The position numbers were made by a program, and so were the translations under genes. A stretch of 64,000 bases of DNA from assembly GCA_037176845.1 (NCBI GenBank), contig JAYKXP010000099.1, forward strand, positions 1 through 64,000, read 5' to 3'. Below, piece after piece: positions 48,303 to 59,262 of the stretch. Position 1 is the first letter of the stretch; the number at the start of each line of letters is the position of its first letter. The notes under the pieces were generated by a model. That model made no database searches, was not told the DNA's origin, and saw only the letters and a program-made list of their open reading frames with translations. The stretch is from Paramarasmius palmivorus (taxonomy: Eukaryota > Basidiomycota > Agaricomycetes > Agaricales > Marasmiaceae).

Positions 48303-49490
48303 ATGCCTGCGCTACACGACCTTCCTCTTCTCAGTCAGTTCACAGCATGCGATGCAGGAGTGGAGGATCCCATAGAGACGATGTACTTGAATCCTCCTGA
48401 CTATGAAAAGGAAACAAAAACACCAGTAAGGATTCTCAATAATTCGGAGCCTTGAATCCTGATTCTTCGACGTACTTTTCAGCTATACCCGCTTGAGTTT
48501 TTCATGGGCCTCAACTTTGAAGAATTGAAGCTCGAGATGTCTCCCAACATAATACACGGTCAGTTCATTCTCAGTCATCTTCCGCGCAAAGTTCTAATCG
48601 GAGCCTAGTTCGTGCCTCCGTCAAGAAGTTGCTGCAAGACCAGAAATTGGCTTTGGTGCCAATGAAGGACGTCGTGGACAAGGTTCTAAAAGTATGGGAG
48701 CATAATAAGAAGTGCAAAATATATGACAGGATACGGTATACCGAGGTGAGGAACCATACAACCACCGTCCTTTATTAACGACGTCAAGTAGTTTCTCCCA
48801 CAACAGGAACACAAGTATCGCCTTCGGACAATCGGTTTGAAATCTCCCCTTTCCCTTATCCTGCCTGATGGCAGTCTCCAAACCTTTTGTCCACCATACA
48901 AAAAGATGCCGCACGTTCGCTTGTCAGCTTGCGTATTCCTGGTTATCAACAACGCTGCGCGGATCCTCTTCGACCAAATTGTGATGAGAGGGCGGCCGTC
49001 GAAGGGTCTCACAGAGTGCAAGATGATGACCATGTTTGCACGGTGGCAATCGGCACCGCCTACCTTTGCTTGCAAACCCGACTGGCGAGCATTGGCGCAT
49101 CCTCTCGACCGAACGGATGACCCCATAAAGGACATCCTCAATCCCAAAGAAGACTTTCCTGTTCCCGACCTCATCCTCGATACCTCATCCTCGACGACCG
49201 ATACCACTCTCGACACGGAGATCGTGCTGAAGTTGTGGCCACGTATCAAGCCTGAGCCAGAGACCGATCGCTGGGTAGGCTGGATGAAGAATATCATTGA
49301 CCATAAGCTTCCGTTTGCGAATGAAGTGGTCAATGATGATGATAAGCGGGTGCGGTCGTACGCGAAAGAGAAGAGTCGGCCATACGAAGAGGTGATGCGT
49401 ACGAGTCGTGCATCGGTTCGATATGCTCCCTACCTACGATCAAAGCCTAAACGAAAGGCTAAAGACGACATATCAGCCATGATTATTTGA
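48303..49490 (+). CDS. P2: H-partner protein, 4 exons
   Basis: Exon 1 (48303-48425) codes LHDLPLLSQFTACDAGVEDP and has 41 codons, as in P1 and P3. The next exons code YPLEFFMGLNFEELKLEM, KKLLQDQKLALVPMKDVVDK and RIRYTEFLPQQEHKYRLR, all joining in frame. The final exon carries MPHVRLSACVFLVINNAARI, ALAHPLDRTDDPIKDIL and VGWMKNIIDHKLPF, and ends SAMII at 49490. The first half differs considerably from P1 and P3; the last 120 residues are almost identical. No stop or frameshift was found although its H partner is a remnant. The function is unknown, as for P1. The retained open frame suggests it is still used or only recently freed. Confidence 0.8.
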
Positions 49491-50341
49491 CTTTATCATT
49501 ATACGCTGGATTCATTGGACATACCCACTGCATCGTTAGCATACCATAGCATACCATGTGTCATTAGCTAAATCACTACATACCTAGCAATCATTCAGAT
49601 CTAGTCGATTAGCAAAGGATTGTGGTCACGATTCCGTTTACAAGGTCCGCTTCCTTTCAGCTTCCTTCTAAATGCAATGTTACAGCGACATCTTTCTTTT
49701 ATCGAGCACCACCCCTTCAAAACAGGTCGTATCACATCTTTTACGCCCATCTCTTCCTGGTACACCCCAAACTGCTTATCCTAATCCACGACAGACGCAG
49801 CTCCATGCACACCCACAAAAAGACCCGTATCCTATTTTCACCTCTTCGCGCTTCGTACTCATTTCGATCATAGCGGCCACTGATTAATTAGAGACATTCA
49901 AGACGGGAGGACGCTTTTCGACTACTTAGAAACCACTTTCGGATCCAGAATTGGCTTCGAGTCCTGCCCCTCCGATTCAAGGCCTGGAAGTGTGAGCTGG
50001 AGAATGCAGGCACTGAGTCTCGGCTGTTGTGCAGCTGAATTCAAGCTTTGAATATGTTTCTCGAAAGCTCGTCGGATTCGTAATATAGGCGATGTATTAT
50101 CTAGCGTTAATAGGAATAGAATGGCGTTTTACAATACGGAAATCTACAGCACAGCTGTAGAATGAGGATATACGTTAAAGGAGAGGCGTAATTCATGGTT
50201 CGTAAGGGGGTGAGGTTCAATAGGCAGGGAAGGAATATGGTTGGTAGATAAGTGATACGATATGGAATAGTGGCGCAAATGGAAGAGACAAAAGCAGAGT
50301 AAGGAAGGTTATGAGCATTGAACCCAAATAGCAGCGAGAAC
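49491..50341. other. Spacer between P2 and H3
   Basis: This contains the duplicated P 3' untranslated sequence ('catagcataccatgtgtcat') and the direct repeat at 49947-50040. The rest shows only short frames and no gene. Confidence 0.5.
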
Positions 50342-52502
50342 CTAAGAACGACCTGGCTTATACTCGGCCGAGCTGTTCCTCCTTTTCTTCTTCCTCTTAG
50401 GCCCAGTCAGGGAATGTCGCGAGCCCTCATCGTCGGTGATTTCCACTGCAGGAGCAAAGGCCGTGAACTGCGATGTAGCATCACTTTGAGCTCGAGATCG
50501 ACTTGCTTCATTGGGAATTGTTGAACTCGATGCTGAAGCCTGCATCGCAGAGGTCCTCAATCTGGTGGAGTGCCTTCGTGAAGGGATACTTGGAGGTGGC
50601 ACAGCTGACTGGGAGGATGACTGTCCTGGGCGTGTGTCCGTGTCATGAGGAGGTAGCATGAGTGTCTTGGGAGCACCACGTCGAGTTCTTCCGCGAGTTG
50701 AAATCTGAGGCTCTGATGCGACATCGGATCGAGCAAGAGCCGCTCCAAGTGCGTCCTGTTTGCGCTTCAAGCCTCGAATTGCAGAGACTGGAGACGTGTC
50801 CTGAATGTCTGTCTTCGGTGCCTTAGGATATCCGCGGAGGCGTTTATCGATGCTGCCAGCCAATGCAAACGACGGTCCTGCAACACCTACCGGAGCAGAT
50901 GCAAAAGATGGAGCAAAGATTTCGGCCCATTGACTACCGGTAGCCTGACTATCTCCGTCAGCGGATAGCGCTGTGTCGACAAAAGTAGATGGAGGGGGTC
51001 CAGCAGCAATGGTGGAACTCTCGTCGTCGAGGTGATGAGAAGTCACACCATCCTTGGGTTGAGCTGCTGGCGCTAAGAGGTGGTAATCGCCTTCTGTAGG
51101 TCCCGATTTGTGCTGAGCTGCCTTTCCCTTGTCCTTGATTGGTAACATTTCATCCAAATCGGGGTCCGGGTCTGCAGGTTCACCATCTTCCTTCTCCGAG
51201 GTATTGTTCGCGTCCCAGTGGTCGTGCGTGGCTTTATCTTCGTCTTCATCTTCTTCGTCCTCGTCCTCATCTTCGTCCTCGTCGTCTTTATCCTCGCCCT
51301 CGCCCTCGTCTTCGTCTTCGTCCTCGTCCTCTTCCTCGTCTTCGCCTTCATCATCGTTCTCATCTTCATCCCGACCTTCGACCTGGTCTTCTCCCGTGTT
51401 CTCTTCATCGGCAGCCTTAGTTGGTGTGGGTGGTGGACCTTGGTATCCTGTCATCCACTGGGCAAAGATATCTACGATATCAGAGACACGAGAGTCCAGG
51501 ATGTTCAGCGCTGAGATCTCAGCTTTGCCGAGCTCGCGAAGCTTGCAGCCTGCATTGAAGATCACGAAAAAAGGATGGATATGCAACTTGAATCTGAATT
51601 CCTCGCGTTGCTTCTCGTTGCATGGCTCGAATTGAGTGTATCCTGGAGCATTGGCGAATACTTCATCGTCTGGATCCTCCGAAAGCCCCTTCGAGAAGTC
51701 GAGCGTCTTGATGAAAACCGACCGATCAGGGTTCCACTTCAGCGGGAAGAACGTGTAAGACCATGGTTGTCGCCGCTTCACTTTGAATACCTGTAGTTTC
51801 ATGGCATTCATAGTCAGCTCCCGACTGTATTTATCGATTGAGTGAAATACACACCTTGTCAAAAGCAGCTTTGGGTTGGGCCATATCTGTGTACTCCAAT
51901 ATCTGCTCCAAGAGTTTGCGCTGCGGCAGAAACATGAAAGCGCCAGTATCAAAGGCCTTGTGCAAGTTCGCCTGCACTGTATTGGGTGTTGCATCTCAAT
52001 AAAAGTCCCTCCATAACAATGAATCGAATACTGACTGAGTACAACGTTGGCCGACTGGTCGACGTTCAGCGTGCCACGAGATAGCCCCCATTGATTTTCC
52101 ATGTGATGCACCTGTACGGATATCAGTAAATGGCAGAAAACATTGGGCAGACGATTACTTACAAGTTTCAGTGGGGTACTTTTCTCCGCAACATGACAGA
52201 ACTCATTGTCCGCATTTCCTTTGAAACTTTCCTGTGTTATTCCACAACGTTTGCCGCAGGTGGAGGCCTCGACGACCCTAGCTTTCTCCAATTTGGTAAG
52301 TGAGATCTTCTTGTCGGGACTTCCGATTTTTCCTGGGAGACTTCGTTAGGCGACCACGGCGTTCAGCCTTATCGTTGTACGTCCCGTCCACACTTGATCC
52401 AGGATCCGACGATGGAAGTGGTGTTGATTGTGGGTCGCGTTCTGAAGAATTGAGGGGAGGGGTCTGCTCATCGCGTCGCTTGTGTAGAGTCTGACGCTGC
52501 AT
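50342..52502 (-). CDS. H3: HNH-nuclease-like protein with apparent frameshift
   Basis: The gene starts at the ATG at 52502 (MQRQTLHKRRDEQTPPL). It shares SDPGS.VDGTYND with H1. Near 52315-52325, before the nuclease-like region, H3 has one base more than H1 (AATCGG to AAGAAGATC). This throws the first frame into a stop after QIGES. In the other frame the rest continues: EKARVVEASTCGKRCGI, EFCHVAEKSTP, HHMENQWGLSRGTLNVDQSA and NLHKAFD, so the HNH-type His, Asn and His are all there. The APGYTQFEP..IHPFFVIFNAG module, a very long D/E run, and the C-terminal GPKRKKKRRNSSAEYKPG follow. Introns match H1. No intron at the indel would restore the frame, so it is a recent pseudogene or contains a sequencing error. 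Confidence 0.65.
51221..51400. repeat. GAC/GAG-rich codon repeat in H3
   Basis: On the plus strand this is a run of 'gtc', 'ctc' and 'ttc' triplets coding an almost pure Asp/Glu tract in H3. The tract is much longer than the acidic segment of H1 and is partly kept in H2. Triplet slippage is the likely cause of the length difference. Confidence 0.7.
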
Positions 52503-52682
52503 GATACTGCTACGACGGAGAGCCTAACTTCGGACAGGAGAATTAGTAACACTTCGAAGGAGAAACGAAGTAACTGACCGTAGCAGCAGCCCGACTTTAA
52601 TAGTAGTCGTGCAATTTGGGCCACCATCATCCTGCCACAGCTGAATCAGTAGGACAATGTGAAGGAAAGAAAAGAAGAGCGC

Positions 52683-52810
52683 CGCGTGAGTCACATTGTG
52701 TGACAGATTGTGGCCTATTGTCACTGGACTCACGTGGACGTTGAATTGTTGTGACGGTTACGTGTTATACCCCAGAACGCCCGGCTCACCGTCTTTCGTC
52801 TCAACCCGTC
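52683..52810. promoter_or_regulatory. Shared promoter core of H3/P3
   Basis: This contains the same perfect palindrome as unit 1, GTCACA-TTG-TGTGAC, at 52690-52704. CACGTG follows at 52731-52736, with 'gttgaatt' and TGTGAC at 52750-52755. The intervening bases differ freely from unit 1, so these elements stand out as conserved. The P3 start codon is 75 bp downstream of the E-box. Confidence 0.6.
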
Positions 52811-54007
52811 ATGGCCAACCTACACCACCTTCCTCTTCTCAGTCAGTTCACAGCATGCGAGGAAGGAATAGATGATCCCATCGAGATGATGTATTTGAAA
52901 GAACCTGATATCGAAAACAAAACAAGACTACCGGTAAGTATCCTTTCACCATACTCAGTTGCGACAATCTTTTATTCATCCGAGGCATCTCTCAGCTATA
53001 CTCGCTTGAATTCTTCATGGGTTTGAACTACGGGGAAACGAAGCTGAAGATGTCTCCGAACATAATATATGGTAAGTTTGCTTTTATCAATTTCCCATTC
53101 AGCGATTTACCCAGAGAACTAGTCCGATCCTCTATCAAGAGGCTGCTGCAAGAACAACAACTGGCTTTAATACCGACAGAGGAGGTGGTAGACAAGCTTC
53201 TGGAAGTTTGGGATCATAATGAAAAATGCAAACTTTTGCATAAAAGGATACGATATACCGAAGTGAGGATCCTTCCTCAAATTGTTGTCCATTACTGACA
53301 TCAAGTAGGTTCTCCCACAACAGGAATACGAATATACGCTTCGAACATTCGCTCTCAAAAACCCCCTTTTCCTTATTATGCCCGATGGCACTCGCCAAAC
53401 CTATCAATCACCGTTCCACAAGATGCCCCATGTTCGTTTGCAGGCTTGTGTATTTCTGGTTATCAGTCATTCGGCTCGGACACTGTATGACCAAGTTGTG
53501 AGGAGAAGATGTCCCTGGAATGGTCTTGTTGAAAGCAAACTTGTGGTCATGTTTACACATTGGCGCACGGCGCCGCCGACGTTCGCTCGCAAACCTGACT
53601 GGCAGAAAATGGCACACCCTCTTGACCGGACGGATGACCCCATCAAAGACATCCTCGTCCCGAAAGCCGACCTCCCTGTTCCAGACCTTATCCCCGACAC
53701 CTCATCCTCAACAACAGATAGCACTCTCAACACGGAGATCGTGCTGAAGTTGTGGCCGCGTATCAAGCCCAAGCCAGAGACCGATCGCTGGGTAGGCTGG
53801 ATGAAGAATATCATTGACCATAAGCTTCCATTTGCGGACGAAGTCGTCAATGACGATGATAAGCGGGTGCGGTCATACGCGAAAGAGAAGAGTCGGCCAT
53901 ATGAGGAGGTGATGCGTACGAGTCGTGCATCGGTTCGATACGCTCCCTACTTACGACCAAAGCCCAAAAGAGGGGCTAAAGACGATATATCGGTCATGAT
54001 TATATGA
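52811..54007 (+). CDS. P3: H-partner protein, 4 exons
   Basis: Exon 1 (52811-52933) codes LHHLPLLSQFTACEEGIDDP. The following exons code YSLEFFMGLNYGETKLKM, KRLLQEQQLALIPTEEVVDK, RIRYTEVLPQQEYEYTLR and MPHVRLQACVFLVISHSART, with the same intron positions as P1 and P2. From HPLDRTDDPIKDIL to the end (DDISVMII, stop before 54008) it is nearly identical to P1 and P2 even at the DNA level. The frame is open throughout. Like its paralogues it has no recognisable catalytic motif, signal peptide or membrane segment. It is divergent from H3 and followed by gene E on the same strand. Confidence 0.8.
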
Positions 54008-54890
54008 CTTTTATCTTTATACCCATTGGATTTATTAGACATACATACGCATTGTATCATTAGCACATAGCATACCATCGCATACCATAACATGTATCAT
54101 TAGTTGTACCACTACATACTCACCAATTATTCGGATCCTTTCAATTAGCATTTCTTTTCGTTCTTTTTGGCCGTCTACTCCAGTGAGTTCCTCCAACCTG
54201 TCCAACAGATTGTCGGCATCGGTAGGCATCGGTGATCAAGGCGCCACGTTCGCATCGGCCGAGACGGACAGGTCCATTGAAGGAGATGGTGTCTTCGGAG
54301 AATACGCCAGAATCCACCATAACGACTTGAGATCATGGCGGAAAGGTAGCCTGCGTGAAAATCGTCTTGATGTTGCTGCACTCTTGAGGGAAAACGTGGT
54401 GGTGTTTCATAAATTCGATGTAAATTATGACACAAGATATTTTTTTCTGCAGGAAGACCAGTTAACACGGCAAAATGGTACAGATGATGAGAGTATGTAC
54501 CGTCTTTCCATTACAATCTTGGGTTCGAATACCAGCTCCTCAGCGCTTTCCGTGATTCGATCCGCCAACGACCGATGTCACTCCCAAAACGTTGAAGCTT
54601 AAGCCCATTGCGTGGTATTTTGACTCAGAGTGGATGAGGAAGGGACATTGGTGAAGAGTGACAGCGAACGCGTGATGTGGCCTGTTTCGAGGAAGGTAGT
54701 GCTAGAAAAAAGGAAGATATCGCTGTCACATTGAGATCAGCAAGGGATATTCAGAAGGAGGTTGGAGAGAACTCACAAAGGACCTGGGATAGTGCTTTTG
54801 GTTGTGATCAAAAGGATGTCTGCAGCACGGGGTTTTCGGCCGAGGCCGAGCATTTGATCAACGCGTCGCTACTGGTTACCTTCCACTCTC
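54008..54890. other. Spacer P3/E with repeat fragments
   Basis: This begins with the P-type 3' untranslated sequence. At about 54545-54670 there are fragments of the dispersed repeat ('gatccgccaacgaccgatgtcact', 'gggacattggtgaagagtgaca' inverted). The last 80 bp, from 'ttttcggccgaggccgag', form the promoter shared with copy D. A plus-strand frame at 54183-54602 has no motif. Confidence 0.5.
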
Positions 54891-57016
54891 ATGGCGTTTC
54901 ATGAAGCTTCCAACTTCACCATTGAAAGCTCTCATCTCACTAATATCCAAGGAAACCAACATTCTGTTCACTTTCACGTACAAGGTGATCTGCTACAGCA
55001 TAGGCATGAAGGACGAACAAGAATGCCTACAATTTGGGACCAAGTGAGTACCTCGACAATATTTGGGTTGGGATCGGCTGGAATGTTTTTCTTCGCCAGT
55101 ACCAAAGCGTTCCAATGGGGAAGGTGTACCTCAAAAAAGCCGTCGCAAAGACAGATGTTGCAAGGAACAATGTCAAGGCATGGAGAGGACTACAAGCTTG
55201 CCGTATAATGCACACCGCCAATGTTCGTGGAGAAAGTGATATCGAGTTTGTGCACGTTCTTTATGATGGCCGCGATGCTTTCAAGGTCGAAGGATATTCT
55301 TAGTTTGTTTTGCGAATGCTCATTCTATATCATACAGGCATACCAGCAGGATTTCGCGCAATTTTCCTCCGTCAAGCCAGTCTCAATCTCCTTTGTACAT
55401 GCTCAACACAGGCCTAACTGATAGCAACAGGAATGTTAGCACAGTTCAGCTTTTTGGATATGACAACTGGTTACCGGCCCTGATCTTCTATGACGGTGTG
55501 TATGCAACTTGAAGTCTAGCTACATCTCACTCACAGCTCATGCAGCACTCGTGCCAGTAGCACATATCTTTGAACGAAATCGTTTCTCGTCGCTTTTACA
55601 CACATACTTCGGGTATCTGGTATGCGGATCCTTTTTCACGCACGCGGCAGTCCTGATTAACTAGTACTCATGTGTCGGCACCAGTTTGGGGTGGCAAAGA
55701 TTGCAGATAGTGACACGGTTAGTAAGCCCTATACCCTAAAGCTCCCAGATACTGACTTTTCTTTGCACCTATCAGGCCCTCTGTGAGCTCTGGGTCGAGC
55801 CAAGATCCGGTACATTACGCATAGGGCCCTATGTCAGCGATTCATCCAATATCCTCTATACTGTAGACTGTTCTCAGACAAGCCCTCTCCAATTCGGAGA
55901 CAATACCGAACCTCTATCCATCCAGGCGTATAATAACCCCAATGTTGTCTTCAACTACCTTGTTCAGAACACCTCTATCGAAAACATTATCCGGGGAATC
56001 CACTGGTCACGCAAGATCGTCACCGAACCTATGCAACATAACGACGACGCCATCTCTTTGTTACGTTCTCTATCTGGCATGGTTTACAATCGGATTCGTC
56101 GACAAGCTATTGCTTGCTGGCCAAGGAAGAGTGATCGATGGATGTATAGATTATGGGAAGCAGAAGGTGTGTTGCCCGATACGGTTCTGGAGAGTAGGTT
56201 ACTTATGGCTGACGGCTCCATACGGTTCGTGAACTCGTGTATCCTCGACTATGCGTGGTGTTTTGTGCTGACTGCGGTAGATGAAGGTTCAAAATGTCAC
56301 TATCAAACCTTCGAGATTTCCAAACAATGTGGCTCGATTACAGGCTACTTGCCACAAAAGAATGCGCCTCATTTTCGGCGTCTTGGGTTTCACAAGCGCC
56401 TAGCATTTTCAGCCAACTTGGGATCAAGGGTGATGAGTGGGATAAGTATTGTGCGTTTGATCTTTGTTCCTCGAAGGCGTTGGCTGATGCAGATAACTCA
56501 CCGTTTACAGCCATCTTACATGGTTTCTGGCTCGTCTTCGAACGCGAATTAGAGTGCCAGCCACCATCGTCAAGAGGCTCAGCGCTTCCTGGTGATACAC
56601 CAGTTTACTTCTTCGTTAAACAAGTCCCTTTAGGTCATTCCAAGGCTTTATGGGACCTGTGGGCCAAAGAGACGAAATATTTTTGGTCTTTGGATGAAAC
56701 TGGAAAGAAAGGGTTAGTCGATACGCAGCTAAATCTTCCTTCATTCACTTTTAGCATCGAAATTGATCATGTCTGGTGGGATAGGGTTGCGTACGAGACA
56801 GTTCGTAACCTCCATGTGGTGGAAGGTGTTGATTCCTTCGCTCCGGATATCACCAGGACTCTTGACCTCCCTGTCCTTGAAGTCATTAGGGACCGGGCCA
56901 CCTTCAAAATTAAAGAGGTAGATGCCTATCTCTCTTTTGTGACGTTCAGCTACTTTCATCGTTTTAGTTATGAAGAGAAGCTGCGACGAATAAGTTCATC
57001 AGAAAGTTTCGCATAA
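54891..57016 (+). CDS. GNQH-family hypothetical protein, copy E
   Basis: This starts at 54891 with MAFHEASNFTIESSHLTNIQ and GNQH. Exon 1 ends at IWDQ and the second exon codes VYLKKAVAKTDVARNNVKAW. Then come AYQQDFAQFSSVK, NVSTVQLFGYDNWLPALIFY, ALVPVAHIFERNRFSS, GPYVSDSSNILYTVD, VYFFVKQVPLG, KYFWSLDETGKKG and LNLPSF. The core is more diverged than between A, B and F, with YFF for YLF and FWSLDETGK for YWSFDSSGK. The intron after FSSVK would need a GC donor at 55376 where F has GT, which may weaken splicing. The last frame reads through a possible intron to a stop at 57016. The function is unknown. Copy D is a truncated duplicate of its 5' end. Confidence 0.7.
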
Positions 57017-57239
57017 GTACCGATTAGCAACAGAAGCTATCGAATTTGGAGTGTCCACTGGCAAGGTTTACAGCGTATACACTTGTAACAATATCCTTGC
57101 AGAAGCCCCGGCCAGCCTGAGCTTGCGCTACTGCGTTTGTCATAGATGTGAACGAAAACAGTTGATTGTGTGTCGGGGTTCCGGAGATAGAGTCGGAAGT
57201 AACGGGCTCGACCATTCTTTGAGGAGAACATGTACAATG

Positions 57240-57325
57240 AGTGAATAGGTGAAGGGAGGCAGACGAGATGACAGTAAAGTTTGAGGACAATGAGAGTGGA
57301 AGGTGACCTGTAGCGACGCGTTTGA
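57240..57325 (-). pseudogene. Remnant of an E-like 5' end, start codon lost
   Basis: Read on the minus strand, 'cgcgtcgctac..ggt.accttccactctcat' is the promoter end of genes D and E. It is followed by codons SNFTVIS in place of SNFTIES. The ATG has become ATT and homology fades within about 60 bp. It is a small inverted fragment just beyond the 3' end of gene E. Confidence 0.45.
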
Positions 57326-57379
57326 GTAGCCTTAACCAAGACTCTCAGTCCTTTGTGAGTTCCCCAACTTCCTTCCGAA

Positions 57380-58690
57380 TACCCCTTGCTGATCTCAATG
57401 TGGCAGCGACATCTTCATTTTTTGGCACTCAACGCTTTTGCTACAAATTCCACCGTTACTCTTCACCATGTCCGCCTCGCCCACTCTAGGCTGCTAGCGA
57501 CAAATGACATTGACATGCCCGAATCATCAGAACTATAGTCGACTATTCACAACCAAAAGTCTTACATTATGATGCTCTGACTCCGAGGATATCTCGCCAA
57601 TGAGCTTGGGCATGCGAGGAAAGAGTTTTCAAACGGCGTCGAATCATGGAAAGCATTGGGGAGTTGGTATGTAGGGGGTAGACTTTGGTCGGTTTGGTTC
57701 CAACCACCGTGGTATCTAGAAGGCGAGTTTCCCAGCTACTTTTCCTGGATGTCCCTTTGACGTGCCCTAATTTGACGCAGCCCCGAACGCAACTCCTCTA
57801 ATTTTATTTTCCCGGCCTAGTCTTTCCCATAACCTACCCAGGCTTCGCTCTACAATCTTCCGCATACCTTTCGGACGATATGGGCGGTCGGGCATCGTTT
57901 GTGCCGGGTACGGTTAGTGTCGTTCTACTCATCAACCAATCTCAACCTCTTCAGTCTCCCCGTGAATTCGAATGAAGAGAGAGGTTGAAAGAAGAAAATG
58001 GTCATGGCTCGAAGCACAAGATCAACCAATATGAAGGACAACCGTGTTTCTGCTCAACCGGATATCCAACATGAGAAGACAACTCGATAAGGTCACCGTC
58101 ATTCACAATGGGTCTTTGTTGTGAGCTCCTCTATTCCTTCATGTAGCCCTCGCTGATCTGAACATTACAGCGGCCTTGGGAATCACTACTCCTGTCAACA
58201 AGGTTTTTTCACCCCGGACGACACCTGAAGATACTCTATCAATACATCCTCACATCGTTCGCTCTTCCTGGCACTCCCAAACCCATCGAAACAGTTCATC
58301 CTGCGCGTCATTCCGCAACGATATCTCGTTCACGAACGACACAAACCACACACCCCAAAACATCCATAGCAAGCTCGATGCTACCGCGTGGCGTTATGGT
58401 CCCGATATCCCACCATTGCGAACGCGACTAGTCGTCAAGCTATATTGGTACGCAGACGTGTTCCGGTGTGGATTCTGGTTCGGTTCCTACACCCACACCT
58501 TCAAGGCGAGTATCCCAGCTGCTGTTTCTGCTTCTCTTTTTGACGCGCCTTATTTAGACCCTGCCGAGGATTCACACCCCAATGACCAGGAAACAGTACC
58601 GGTCATTGGCTGTCGTTCATGGCGCGTTGAGGGCCTTGGGTATGCGGTGTCGAGATAGTCGTGTAGGCCGGTCAGAAACCGACACCGGGG
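57380..58690 (+). repeat. Dispersed repeat copy, most complete
   Basis: The modules appear in this order: 'gctgatctcaatgtggcagcgac', 'gctctgactccgaggatatctc', 'ttttcccggcctagtctttcccata', 'ccttt.ggacgatatgggc', 'gtcgtttgtgccgggtacgg', 'agctcctctattccttcatgtagccctcgc', 'cggacgacacctgaaga', 'gttatggtcccgatatccc' and 'tcaaggcgagtatcccagctgct..ctttttgacgcgcc'. The order matches 62.4-63.6 kb. No frame is conserved between the copies. I found no terminal repeats, so the class is unknown. Confidence 0.65.
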
Positions 58691-59262
58691 AACGATGGAG
58701 GTGAGTACGACGCCGAAGCTGGAAAGATCCCTTCGTCACCAACGACTATGCATCTCGTATCCCGTGTTGATAGCTCGCCTTCTACTTGATCAGTCATATC
58801 TCCGAAGTCACCATCTTTATTCGAGATTACACCGCTCACTTGGAGGATAGTGTTTACGATTCTCGCGACGGTATGGTTTGGGTGTGCTAGTTACATGGGT
58901 CCACTTCCCGGGGCGCTTAGCTGCCCCTGTGTTAGCTGCAAACATGTATCTTGCTTGCGGTACGAGGGCCAATAGAGTTCATATTGATGGTCATCGTTTC
59001 GTACATTCAACATTCATTGCGTTCTGTAAGGGCGACATCCCGATCTAATGGATAGGGAAGCATTCCTTGTTCTATACAGATTCACGATTGTTCTTGCGAC
59101 GCTATCGGCGAGGCAAACCTTTCTAGACGGTCTGCAGCTCCGAGCGTAACGCCTCTCCGGAGGTTCCATCAGTATTTAGGCCTGTATGTCAATCAGAGTG
59201 TCTTTGCATGTAGAAATAGCAATGGTGAGTACGTGAATGCTAGAGATTACTACTTGGTGTCG
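58691..59262. other. No gene seen
   Basis: This lies between the repeat copy and the 3' end of W2. I see only short frames and no motif. Confidence 0.4.

Noticed and set aside
51139..51635. Plus-strand frames with poly-Ser or poly-Arg/Leu runs
   Set aside because: They are the antisense of the Asp/Glu codon repeat in H3.
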